From DAOVQB01 sp023128935 (GTDB lineage: Bacteria; Eisenbacteria; RBG-16-71-46; CAIMUX01; WJJG01), in contig DAOVQB010000048.1 in NCBI GenBank assembly GCA_030628905.1, positions 1 through 24,535 of the forward strand: a DNA stretch of 24,535 nt, in the 5' to 3' direction. The position numbers and the translations under genes were made by a program. Every line of letters begins with the position of its first letter. Positions within the stretch are counted from its first letter, which is position 1. Below the pieces are notes generated by a model. That model made no database searches and was not told where the DNA came from. It saw only the letters and a program-made list of their open reading frames with translations. This document shows, in pieces, positions 6,364-14,455 of the stretch.

Positions 6364-9000
6364 CTAAGTTTCTCGCTTCCTGCAACGCGACTTCTGGTCA
6401 TAGAGCCAGTGCAGGGCTTCACGGGGCGTGAGCTGATCCAAGTCCAACTCTTCTAGTACTGCCCACAGACCATCTGGTTCGCTGGGGCTCTGCTCACCAA
6501 AGAGCTGAACCTGGGACACCCTGCCCGCTCCCCCGACAGCCGGGAGGTCCCCAGGGCCGCCAGTTTCCAGTTCGGCCAGTATCGCGCGCGCTCGATCCAG
6601 CACGCTGCCCGGAAGTCCGGCGAGGCGCGCCACCTGGATCCCGTAGCTGCGATCCGAGGCCCCCTCCGTCACCCGCCGCACGAAGATGATCTCATCCTTC
6701 CACTCTTTGACCATGACATTCAAGTTCTTGTAGCCATCGCGGCTGCGCGCCAGCTGCGTCAGCTCATGGAAGTGGGTCGCGAAGAGGGTTCGAGGCCTCC
6801 TGAGCGGACGCTCCCGCAGGTACTCGGCCACCGCCCAGGCGATCGCGAGCCCGTCAAAGGTGCTCGTGCCACGCCCGATCTCATCGAGCAGCACCAGGCT
6901 GCGGCTGGTCGCTTCATGCAGAATACGGCCCGTCTCGATCATCTCAACTAGGAAGGTCGACTGCCCCCGCGCAATCTGGTCGCTGGCCCCCACGCGGGTG
7001 AATAACCGGTCGGCGACACCGATGCGGGCCTCGTCGGCCGGAATGAAACTGCCCGCCTGCGCCATGAGCACCAGGAGCCCAACCTGCCGCAGGAATGTTG
7101 ATTTGCCTGCCATGTTGGGCCCCGTGATGATCTGGATCTGGTTTGCCTGCGCGTCCAGATCAATGTCGTTGGGGACAAAGCTCTCACCTTCCAAGAACCG
7201 CTCGACCACCGGGTGCCGACCACCCACGATCCTGATGCGGTCGCTCTCGTCGACCACGGGCCGCAGATAGCGGCCCTCGCGGGCCCGGTGCGCGAAGGAG
7301 CAGAACAGGTCCCATTGCCCCACAGCCGCGGCAATCCTCTGGATCTCAGCCGTTCGCGCGAGCACCTGTGCCTTCAGCTGGTCAAGCAGCAGCCGCTCTC
7401 TCTCCTGGGCGCGCTCGTCGGCGCTCAGGATCTTCTCCTCCTGCTCCTTGAGTTCAGGCGTGATAAAGCGTTCCGCGCCGACCAGGGTTTGCTTGCGCTG
7501 ATAGCGTTCGGGAACGCGCGCGAGGTGTGTCCGCGTCACTTCAAGGTAGTAGCCGAAGACCTTGTTATAGCCTACCTTAAGTGTACTGATGCCTGTCTCG
7601 GCTCGCTCACGATCCTGGAGCTGGGCGATCCACTCGCGCCCACCCTGGGCAAGTGACCGCAACCCATCAAGCTCCTCGTCATAGCCGCGGCGGATCGACT
7701 CACCCGCCGATGAGACCGCAGGATCAGGCAGCAACCCCCGCGCTAGCTCGCCTTTCAATTCCTCGACAAGATCCAGCTGCGTACCCACTGGAAAGCGCCC
7801 GCCCTCATTGAGGAGGGCGGCAATATCCGCTGCGTCATCTACCGGCTGAAGGAAATCTCGCAGTCGAGCCAGATCCCGCCCGCCTGCCCGTCCGGCATGC
7901 AACCGAGCCAGCACGCGTTCCAGATCACCGATGCCCCGCAGCAGCTCACGCATGCGATCCAGTGACGTTGGAGTGCAATATAGACACTCGACAGCATCAT
8001 GCCGGGCGCGAATCGCCTTGACATCCATTAGGGGTCGCGCGAGAGCCCTGCGCAGGGCTCTGGCACCCATTGGTGTCCTGGTTTGATCCAGAACCCTTAG
8101 TAGACAGTGTTGACCGTGGCCGGAGAGAGGTTCGAGGATTTCCAGGTTACGTAGGGTAGATTCATCCAGCAGCAACGACTCGCTCTCACGCATGGCACGG
8201 GGCGCAAGTAGGTGTCCGAGCGGCGATTTGCGCTGATCCTTCGCGTAGGCCAGTAACGCGCCTCCCGCTGAAATCCCCTGATCCATGGCATCAACCCCGA
8301 ACGCCTCTAGGCTGGCCACCTTGAAGTGCTGGGTGAGCGTCTTTCGCCCTCGCCGGCGAGAGAAGTGCCAATCATCCAAAACGGTCTGGAAGATCCCGGG
8401 ATGCTCCTGCAGGAAGGCTTCCAGCTGGCGGTCGCCCTCCAGGCTCCGTGGAATCAGGAGCTCGTTCGGGGCCAGGCGCTCGAGCTCTTCGGGAAGCCGC
8501 TGCGGACTAACTTCACTCAGAGCGAACTCCCCGGTCGAGATGTCTGCCAGCGCGAGACCCCAGACGCCGTCACCAGGAGAAACCGCCGCGATGTAGTTGT
8601 TCTGGCCCGCCTCTAACAGGCCGTCATTCAGGGCGGTTCCGGGAGTGAGGATCTCCACGATTCTACGGTCCATCAGGCCGCTGCCACCTGGCCGCGCGAT
8701 CTGCTCGCAGACAGCCACCCGGCGGCCGGAGCGTAGCAGGCGAGTGATGTAGGGTTCAGCGCTGTGCCAGGGCACGCCCGCCATCGGAACCGGATTTGGG
8801 TCGGACTTGTTGCGCGAGGTCAAGGTGAGATCGCAGAGGCGCGCCGCCGTCTCGGCGTCCTCGAAGAACATTTCATAGAAGTCGCCCATCCGGTAGAAGA
8901 GGATCGCATCGCCCACCTCGTCCTTGAGATCGAGGTACTGGGTCATCATGGGCGTGTGACCCCGGTGGCGTCCCCCGGCGCTCTCCCCAGACCCGCTCAT
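6364..9000 (-). CDS. mutS: DNA mismatch repair protein MutS
   Basis: 878 aa, close to the usual 850-900. MutS recognises mismatches and small loops and recruits MutL to start repair. The N-terminal domain carries GDFYEMFFEDA, with the Phe41/Glu43 pair that wedges into the mismatch. Clamp and lever regions follow. The ATPase shows Walker A GPNMAGKST (about 627-635), Walker B LVLLDEIGRGTSTFDG (Asp706, Glu707) and the ATHFHEL segment. The ATG at 9000 is chosen because it overlaps the stop of the SPOR gene (ATGA) and has GAGGAG just upstream. A longer frame, up to 9093, would add 31 residues of unlike composition and is rejected. It is the last gene of the lapA-lapB-SPOR-mutS set. Confidence 0.98.
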   Translation of the reverse strand: MSGSGESAGGRHRGHTPMMTQYLDLKDEVGDAILFYRMGDFYEMFFEDAETAARLCDLTLTSRNKSDPNPVPMAGVPWHSAEPYITRLLRSGRRVAVCEQIARPGGSGLMDRRIVEILTPGTALNDGLLEAGQNNYIAAVSPGDGVWGLALADISTGEFALSEVSPQRLPEELERLAPNELLIPRSLEGDRQLEAFLQEHPGIFQTVLDDWHFSRRRGRKTLTQHFKVASLEAFGVDAMDQGISAGGALLAYAKDQRKSPLGHLLAPRAMRESESLLLDESTLRNLEILEPLSGHGQHCLLRVLDQTRTPMGARALRRALARPLMDVKAIRARHDAVECLYCTPTSLDRMRELLRGIGDLERVLARLHAGRAGGRDLARLRDFLQPVDDAADIAALLNEGGRFPVGTQLDLVEELKGELARGLLPDPAVSSAGESIRRGYDEELDGLRSLAQGGREWIAQLQDRERAETGISTLKVGYNKVFGYYLEVTRTHLARVPERYQRKQTLVGAERFITPELKEQEEKILSADERAQERERLLLDQLKAQVLARTAEIQRIAAAVGQWDLFCSFAHRAREGRYLRPVVDESDRIRIVGGRHPVVERFLEGESFVPNDIDLDAQANQIQIITGPNMAGKSTFLRQVGLLVLMAQAGSFIPADEARIGVADRLFTRVGASDQIARGQSTFLVEMIETGRILHEATSRSLVLLDEIGRGTSTFDGLAIAWAVAEYLRERPLRRPRTLFATHFHELTQLARSRDGYKNLNVMVKEWKDEIIFVRRVTEGASDRSYGIQVARLAGLPGSVLDRARAILAELETGGPGDLPAVGGAGRVSQVQLFGEQSPSEPDGLWAVLEELDLDQLTPREALHWLYDQKSRCRKRET

Positions 9001-10184
9001 GGCTCCTCTACGTGCTGATGCCGGATAATGTCGTGCTGCTGCGCAGGACCCTCCCGCTTCTCGGATCCCTGGAAGGCGTCCATACGCTCCCATTCCGGGC
9101 TCTCCCCCGGCGTCAGATCTGGCTTCAGCCTCAGCGCGGATTCACATTCCTCTACAATCTGATAGGAGAGCATCAGTGTATGAGATAGCGCCGCCCCCAG
9201 GCTCTCGGCTTCCGAAAGCGTTGCGCAGGGCCCAATGCGCACGCGGAATAGCGTAGTCCCATCTCCTGGAGAAAACAGTTCATGGTAGGATCGGAAACCG
9301 TAGCCCGCTAGCTCCCGCGTCAGCGACTTGGCCGCTGACTCCTGTAGGAAGGCTCCAACCTGTATGGCAAAGAGCGCTTTGTCGCCCGCCGCATCTTGCC
9401 CCCCCATGCCTGCGATGTTGGAATCGGAATCTGGCCCGCGCCGTTCGCCTGGCTTTGTCGATCCCTCCATTGCCCGTGCTTCCAGGATCCGGCGGATGTC
9501 CTCCACCTCCGGGGCACCCGACAGGCACAGTCCCGGGCTTTCCAGTATCGCGCCGGCTACATTCATCAGCCACGGTTGCCCGCTGCTTGCCAGTCTCCAG
9601 AGCCAGGGACACAGCAGGCCCCAGCGACGGGCCGCGCCCTCTAGGGCGAGTGCCTTACGAGCTTGCCCCTCTTCTGATACATCCATCGCTGCTACGCGGC
9701 TCATCAGACCCCATGGCGGAACCGACGCGTCCGGCCGCACCGCTTCGCCAGCCTCCCGCTCCCCGAGTACAGCTGACCAAAAGCGCTGCTCCGATCTCCA
9801 TGGCGCATTCTCTAGCGCCCCTCTATCCACCAGTCGCAGCTGGTGTGCAGCAGACGCTGTGTCGCCGGCAGCCATAAAGAAGCGCACCTTCCATAGGGCG
9901 GCCCGAGCTGCCGGTTCGCCCTCAAATCGTTTGGTCACTTCCTCCATGATATAGAAGGCAAGGTGGGCATCGGCCGCCGCCCGGCCCTTCTCAAAAAGCC
10001 ACAGCCCCTGATCACGGACGGGGCCGTTCGGGATGGTCTGGGCGATTCCGGCCGCATCCTCTTGGAGGCCTGCGCCGGCTGGTGGGGCCAGCGGGCATGC
10101 TAGAGCCCCTGCGATGATCAGCTGGCCCAAGTATCCCACCCGGATGGTGCGCCCTAGGGATGGCCATGCCCTTGCCGGGATCAT
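8997..10184 (-). CDS. Exported SPOR-domain protein
   Basis: 395 aa. The N-terminus (hydrophobic core about 17-32, then APPAGAG) looks like a signal peptide, so the protein should act in the periplasm; LAC at 28-30 leaves a weak lipoprotein option. Residues about 45-230 are helical and Ala-rich, rather like degenerate tetratricopeptide repeats. The SPOR domain spans about 271-345: FAIQVGAF, a helix, GFRSYHELF and FRVRIGPCATLSEAESLGAAL. SPOR domains bind peptidoglycan lacking stem peptides, usually at the division septum. The tail is polar. Both ends overlap neighbours by four bases (lapB stop and mutS start), implying coupled translation. The domain call is firm; the cellular role is inferred. 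Confidence 0.9.
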   Translation of the reverse strand: MIPARAWPSLGRTIRVGYLGQLIIAGALACPLAPPAGAGLQEDAAGIAQTIPNGPVRDQGLWLFEKGRAAADAHLAFYIMEEVTKRFEGEPAARAALWKVRFFMAAGDTASAAHQLRLVDRGALENAPWRSEQRFWSAVLGEREAGEAVRPDASVPPWGLMSRVAAMDVSEEGQARKALALEGAARRWGLLCPWLWRLASSGQPWLMNVAGAILESPGLCLSGAPEVEDIRRILEARAMEGSTKPGERRGPDSDSNIAGMGGQDAAGDKALFAIQVGAFLQESAAKSLTRELAGYGFRSYHELFSPGDGTTLFRVRIGPCATLSEAESLGAALSHTLMLSYQIVEECESALRLKPDLTPGESPEWERMDAFQGSEKREGPAQQHDIIRHQHVEEP

Positions 10185-11362
10185 CTCCGCGCGCCTCCCG
10201 CACTCAGGTCACCCGCCACGAATGGATCGGGGAGCCACTTCCCGCATTGCTCGCAGCGAACCGCAGCGGCATTCACGTGATTCCCGCAATAGGGGCACAG
10301 GCATCTTTCAGGGCTGGCCAGCATGGCGTCGGCGGCCTTCTTGAGTTGATCCCGAGCATCCTCTACGCGCCCTGCCTCAATGAGGAGAAGGAGCTGCCAG
10401 GTCTGTGCCTCGCGGCAATCAGGTTCGCGCTCGAGGAGTTCCTGCACGATGCGGAGGGCTTCGGTCTTAGCCCCCCGCCTCAGCGCCATCCGCGCCCTGC
10501 CCAGCTGCAGGGCACTGCTTCTCTTGCGGTCACTGCCCGAGAGCTCTTCATACAGGGAATCCAGCTCACCAAAGCGACCCATCTCGAAATAGGCTTTCTC
10601 TAGCCTGCCGAGCACGTGCGGCGCCGCCTCGGGTCGCGCCCGCAGTAGCCGTTTCCATACGCCCGCGGCCTTCTCATGCTCATCCTGCCGGCTCCAGAGA
10701 TCGCCAAGGAGGTCCAAAGCAGCTCCGTAGTCGGGTTCATCCTTCAACGCTTCCTCGAGCAGCTTGCGCGCATCGCGAACCTCCCCCGCGGCAGCTCTCT
10801 TCGCAGCGATATAGGTACGGATCTGCGCCTGGGTGGGACCTGTATAACCACGGCCTGTTCGGCTGAGGCTATCAGTCGCCTTGACGGCCCGGCCCCAATC
10901 CTCGCGAGCCAGCGCTTCATACACTTCGACCTGCCAGATCAGTGGGTTCTTTTTGTCCAGCTGCTTGAGCCCATCGACTTCAGCACGAGCTTCGTCGTAG
11001 CGTCCCAATAAGAAAAGATCCTCAACCAATCCCGCAAGAACCTGCTGCCGGAGGGAGCGCTCATGAATGTCCCGCGCCTTCAGGCTGCGATAGAGGGCAA
11101 CCGATCTCTCAAGGTCACCCTCCTTTCTGAGGATTCTCGCCAGCCTGAGGTAGGCCGCTATGTCCTCGGTGTTCGTGCGGATCAGCGACTTCAGCGCTTC
11201 CCGGGCACGGGGCAAGTCGCTATCCAGCAGAGCCTCGGCAATGGCCTGGTAGCGAGCAAGGCTGTCACTCATCTTTCGTTTCCCGCGACTCGTCCAGATG
11301 GGCAGAAGCAGCACCACGACAACCATCCCCACCAGGACTACCAGGATCAGGATCTCCGCCAC
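10181..11362 (-). CDS. lapB: LapB (YciM)-like TPR protein with rubredoxin-type zinc ribbon
   Basis: 393 aa, against 389 in E. coli. LapB is an inner-membrane protein that controls LpxC proteolysis by FtsH and so lipopolysaccharide synthesis. A transmembrane helix fills residues about 3-22. Tetratricopeptide repeats run from about 35 to 340, and a C-terminal CPYC...CEQC pair (Cys356, 359, 370, 373) forms the rubredoxin-like metal site that is diagnostic of LapB. I place the start at the second GTG (11362), because AGGAGG sits six bases before it; the first GTG (11368) directly abuts that site. It follows lapA by 24 bases, as in Enterobacteria. Function by family is strong; a direct LpxC link in this organism is inferred. 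Confidence 0.92.
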   Translation of the reverse strand: MAEILILVVLVGMVVVVLLLPIWTSRGKRKMSDSLARYQAIAEALLDSDLPRAREALKSLIRTNTEDIAAYLRLARILRKEGDLERSVALYRSLKARDIHERSLRQQVLAGLVEDLFLLGRYDEARAEVDGLKQLDKKNPLIWQVEVYEALAREDWGRAVKATDSLSRTGRGYTGPTQAQIRTYIAAKRAAAGEVRDARKLLEEALKDEPDYGAALDLLGDLWSRQDEHEKAAGVWKRLLRARPEAAPHVLGRLEKAYFEMGRFGELDSLYEELSGSDRKRSSALQLGRARMALRRGAKTEALRIVQELLEREPDCREAQTWQLLLLIEAGRVEDARDQLKKAADAMLASPERCLCPYCGNHVNAAAVRCEQCGKWLPDPFVAGDLSAGGARR

Positions 11363-11386
11363 GGCCACCCTCCTGCTTCCGCGTCC

Positions 11387-11746
11387 CTATTGTTTCCGGC
11401 CGGGAGTTCCAGCGGGAGCGCTGCCCTCGGGTTGCTCACTGTCAGCGCCCAGGGGTGCTTCGAGGGCTGCCGTACGCAGAGCATCCAATTCCCGACGCAT
11501 CCGCTCCGCCTCACGCTCCAATCGGACGCACCGGCGGTGCACCCGCAGCTCCCGGATGGCCGCCACCATCATAAACGTGAGCACACCCAGGAAATAGGAG
11601 ACAGCCAGTCCCACGGCAAGGTTCATGGGAAATCCCATCGCCCCCGGGTACCATCGCAACAGGACATCCTGCTCCCTATTGGCCAACGCAAACAGCAGGA
11701 CAGCAACAACGAAGATAAGGAGAGCAAAGATCTTCACGTACCACAC
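11387..11746 (-). CDS. lapA: LapA-domain membrane protein (DUF1049)
   Basis: 119 aa. LapA is a small inner-membrane partner of LapB in lipopolysaccharide assembly. The sequence shows a first membrane helix (about 4-22, ending in FALANREQDVLLRW, the characteristic N-x-E/D-x-V motif), a second one (about 42-64) and then a basic, heptad-like cytoplasmic coiled coil (VRLEREAERMRRELDALR). The C-terminal 25 residues are polar and Pro/Gly-rich. The start is GTG at 11746 with AAGGAG eight bases upstream; a nearby ATG (11753) is out of frame. It heads the lapA-lapB-SPOR-mutS cluster behind a promoter at 11809-11837. Confidence 0.9.
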   Translation of the reverse strand: MWYVKIFALLIFVVAVLLFALANREQDVLLRWYPGAMGFPMNLAVGLAVSYFLGVLTFMMVAAIRELRVHRRCVRLEREAERMRRELDALRTAALEAPLGADSEQPEGSAPAGTPGRKQ

Positions 11747-11808
11747 GGCTCATGCTCCTTCCCACGGACACCACAACCTTCTCTACTGCCGTATCAGCTG
11801 TGGATCTC

Positions 11809-11837
11809 ATTCTAGGGTTGCCCCTCACGCAATGCAA
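11809..11837 (-). promoter_or_regulatory. Candidate sigma-70 promoter for the lapA operon
   Basis: On the minus strand TTGCAT (11832-11837) is followed by exactly 17 bases and TAGAAT (11809-11814), a 5-of-6 match to the -10 consensus. The start point would be near 11802, about 55 bases before the lapA GTG. The -35 box is only a partial match. Confidence 0.5.
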
Positions 11838-11984
11838 TCGGTGGAGCTTCTCTGCCATCCACTGGAAGTCAGGGGCAGGTAGAGAGAAGGATGGGGTTTG
11901 AAGAAACGGCCGCGCGCTCTCTTTGGCGCCTCGATAAAAGCCGGGTACCCCCATCTGGCAACTCGATCCGGGCCATCAAAGAGC
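11838..11984. other. Non-coding interval between rpsA terminator and lapA promoter
   Basis: The whole gap between lapA and rpsA is 326 bases, holding the lapA promoter and the rpsA hairpin. In this middle part I see no convincing gene, repeat or RNA. Open frames here lack ribosome binding sites and family features. In E. coli, ihfB occupies the equivalent position; no trace of it is visible. Confidence 0.5.
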
Positions 11985-12016
11985 GAGGGAGGGTGATTGG
12001 CAGATCACCCTCCCTC
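11985..12016 (-). terminator. Strong hairpin, likely terminator of rpsA
   Basis: A perfect 13-bp stem (11985-11997 pairing with 12004-12016) encloses a six-base loop. On the rpsA strand the stem is followed by GCTCTTTG, so the T-tract is short. It lies about 57 bases after the rpsA stop codon and before the lapA promoter, where a transcription stop is expected. Confidence 0.7.
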
Positions 12017-12072
12017 TTCAAACAAGCCTCTCCCGAAGTCGTGAGCCATATACCGCAGTGGTATCCGCATAG

Positions 12073-14295
12073 CTAGCTCTCAGGGGAGTCCTCTTGCGCG
12101 GGCTTTTGCTGCGACTCATCCGATCCGTCAGGCGTGGTTTCATCCCCTGCGACTTCGACCTTCTCGGCCTCGGCCTCCACGGCATCAGCCTTGGGCGCCT
12201 CCGCGCCGGCCTCGGCCTCCACGGCATCAGCCTTGGGCGCCTCCGCGCCGGCCTCGGCCTCCACGGTATCAGCCTTGGGCGCCTCCGCGCCGGCCTCGGC
12301 CTCCACGGCAACGTCCGCAGGCGCCTTGGCCTTTTCGTCCTCTACGCCGGGCTTACCCTCGTCTGCCACAGCGGCTTTCGCTCCAGCCTCCAGCTTCTCG
12401 GTAAAGGCCGCTCTGACCTCCTCGTCCTGCTCTGCCAGCCAGGCCTTCACACTCAGCAGAATCCGGTGATTGGCCGGATCGACGCGCGTGATCTTGACTT
12501 TGAGGAGATCGCCCTCATGAAAGACCGCGGTCGCATTGCGGAGGTCTTCAAGACCCAACTGTCCTGCTGGAATGAAACCCTCTACTTCCTTCTCCAGCAA
12601 CACGACTGCCCCCCGATCGATCACCTTCGCCACGGTGACTTCAACATCATTGTTGATAGGGTACTTGTCGATCAGCATCGGCCAAGGATCGTCCTGAACC
12701 TGCTTGAACCCCAGACTGACCCTGCGGTTGGACTTGTCTAGCGTCAGCACGCGGACTGTCACGGTGTCACCCTTTTTGACCACTTCGCTTGGATGGCCAA
12801 CCCGGCGCGTCCAGGACATATCGGAGATGTGGACTAGGCCGTCAATACCATCCTCCAGTTCAACAAAAGCACCGAAGTTCGTCAAATTGCGCACCTTGCC
12901 GTCAACGATGGAATTTACTGGATAGCGCTCATCCAATGTCAGCCAGGGATCGGGCTCGACCTGTTTGAGGCCCAAGGAGATGCGCTCGTTGTCCTTGTCG
13001 ACTTTCAGGACCATGCATTCGACATCCTGTCCCTCGCGGAGGATCTTCGACGGGTGCCTTATGTGCTTCGTCCAGGACATCTCTGAGATGTGTATCAGGC
13101 CCTCCACGCCTCTCTCCAACTCGACAAAAGCGCCATATTCCGTCAGGCTCACTACACGGCCTTGAATCTTCGAACCCACAGGATACTTCTCATCCACGCG
13201 CGCCCATGGGTATTCGCTGAGCTGCTTGAGGCCGAGGCTGATCCGCTCGCGCTCGGGATCGAAGGAGAGCAGCTTGATCTTCACCTTGTCGCCAACGCTC
13301 ACGACCTCTGACGGGTGACGGATCCTCCCCCAGGACATGTCCGTTATGTGCAACAGTCCATCGATGCCTCCCAAATCGATAAAGGCACCAAAATCGGTGA
13401 TATTCTTGACGTACCCCTCGCGAATCTGACCTACCTCGAGTTCCTTGAGGATCTGATCCTTGGCCACCTCTCGCTCTTCCTCAAGCACCAGCCGGCGGGA
13501 GACCACGATATTGCGACGACGCTTGTTCAGTTTGATGATCTTGAACTTGAGCGTCTCGGACATCAGGCTCTCTATGCTCTGCGGTTGCCTCAAAGCAATC
13601 TGTGAACCGGGCAGGAAGGCGTCGACGCCAAAGAGATCCACCACAACCCCGCCCTTGATCTTCTTGACCAGGCGCCCTTCAACAACCTCGCCCCTCTCCG
13701 CAGCTTCTTTGACACGGTCCCAGACCTTAACGAAATCCGCGCGCTGCTTCGACAGCACGACCAGTCCGTCTCGATCCTCAAGTTTTTCTAGAAAGACATC
13801 GATCTCCTCGCCAACCTTGATACTGGCCGCATCGCCGAATTCATGCAGTGCGATAACCCCTTCGCTCTTGAATCCGACGTCGACGAGCACATCATTCTCA
13901 TCCACCATCAGGACGCGACCCTTGAGAACCTCGCCTTCCTCCAGGTTCTGCATGGAATTGACGTACATATCGATCATCTCTTTGACCCGTTCGTCGGAGA
14001 TTTCCTCTGGCTCCTCGCGGTTCACGAGACGCACCGGTGCTGGTGGTCTGGGGACATCGGCTTTTGGCTCTTCGTCACCCGGAGCAACAGTCGCGGAAAC
14101 CGTGGCCCCGTCGCCACCGAGCGATGCAGCCGCGTCTCCTTCCTGTGTGAGTGTTCCCGCTGCCGACGTCTTGACCGGGGCCTGCGATTCACCAGCAGCC
14201 TCAGGGCTCGTGGCAGCCGCCTGGGGGGGCGCTGTGGTCAGGCCCTCTTCGTGGCGTTCTTCGCTCTGATCCTGGGTCCGTTCGTTTTCGGTCAT
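12073..14295 (-). CDS. rpsA: 30S ribosomal protein S1
   Basis: 740 aa, much longer than the 557 aa of E. coli S1. S1 brings mRNA to the 30S subunit. Six S1 RNA-binding domains are visible in order, beginning with EVLKGRVLMVDENDVLVDVG, EVVEGRLVKKIKGGVVVDLFG, QIREGYVKNITDFGAFIDLG, SKIQGRVVSLTEYGAFVELE, SIVDGKVRNLTNFGAFVELE and NDVEVTVAKVIDRGAVVLLE; domains 3-5 are the most canonical. The extra length is an N-terminal extension of about 95 residues rich in Ala, Glu, Thr and Pro, and a C-terminal acidic tail containing a 14-residue repeat. Its own promoter and a leader of about 75 bases precede the ATG; in E. coli S1 represses its own leader, which could apply here. Confidence 0.97.
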   Translation of the reverse strand: MTENERTQDQSEERHEEGLTTAPPQAAATSPEAAGESQAPVKTSAAGTLTQEGDAAASLGGDGATVSATVAPGDEEPKADVPRPPAPVRLVNREEPEEISDERVKEMIDMYVNSMQNLEEGEVLKGRVLMVDENDVLVDVGFKSEGVIALHEFGDAASIKVGEEIDVFLEKLEDRDGLVVLSKQRADFVKVWDRVKEAAERGEVVEGRLVKKIKGGVVVDLFGVDAFLPGSQIALRQPQSIESLMSETLKFKIIKLNKRRRNIVVSRRLVLEEEREVAKDQILKELEVGQIREGYVKNITDFGAFIDLGGIDGLLHITDMSWGRIRHPSEVVSVGDKVKIKLLSFDPERERISLGLKQLSEYPWARVDEKYPVGSKIQGRVVSLTEYGAFVELERGVEGLIHISEMSWTKHIRHPSKILREGQDVECMVLKVDKDNERISLGLKQVEPDPWLTLDERYPVNSIVDGKVRNLTNFGAFVELEDGIDGLVHISDMSWTRRVGHPSEVVKKGDTVTVRVLTLDKSNRRVSLGFKQVQDDPWPMLIDKYPINNDVEVTVAKVIDRGAVVLLEKEVEGFIPAGQLGLEDLRNATAVFHEGDLLKVKITRVDPANHRILLSVKAWLAEQDEEVRAAFTEKLEAGAKAAVADEGKPGVEDEKAKAPADVAVEAEAGAEAPKADTVEAEAGAEAPKADAVEAEAGAEAPKADAVEAEAEKVEVAGDETTPDGSDESQQKPAQEDSPES
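12167..12310. repeat. 42-bp in-frame tandem repeat in rpsA, about 3.4 copies
   Basis: The units run 12167-12208, 12209-12250 and 12251-12292, with an 18-base partial copy at 12293-12310. They are nearly identical at DNA level (one change, cggcat to cggtat, in the third). Each unit encodes 14 residues of the form VEAEAGAEAPKADA or -T, in the C-terminal tail of S1. The period is a multiple of three, so changes in copy number keep the frame. Confidence 0.92.
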
Positions 14296-14378
14296 GGGTT
14301 TCTTGTCCTCCCGTCTCCTCCGACAACAACATCACCCGCCTAGTTTAGCGCGCCAGGCGATCGCGGTTGAAACCAGTA

Positions 14379-14406
14379 AGTATACCATCTGGAAAATAGT
14401 TCACAA
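14379..14406 (-). promoter_or_regulatory. Sigma-70-type promoter of rpsA
   Basis: On the minus strand TTGTGA (14401-14406), a 16-base spacer and TATACT (14379-14384) form a good promoter in an unusually AT-rich patch between the kinase fusion and rpsA. Transcription would start near 14372, giving a leader of about 75 bases that contains GGAGGAG and GGGAGG before the ATG. Confidence 0.65.
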
Positions 14407-14455
14407 GCTCGATCTCATACAGCGTTTGTAACCCCATCGGGGCCATCTACATTGA

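Noticed and set aside
9001..9093. Extended MutS start adding 31 residues
   Set aside because: The extension overlaps the SPOR gene in another frame and has atypical composition; the ATG at 9000 has an ATGA junction and gives a normal MutS N-terminus.
13460..14269. Plus-strand open frame of 269 codons, Ser/Thr-rich
   Set aside because: It is the mirror image of the rpsA coding strand, whose S1 domains are unmistakable.
14420..14450. CCCC-GAT-GGGG hairpin after the kinase fusion as a terminator
   Set aside because: The stem is only four pairs and no T-tract follows.
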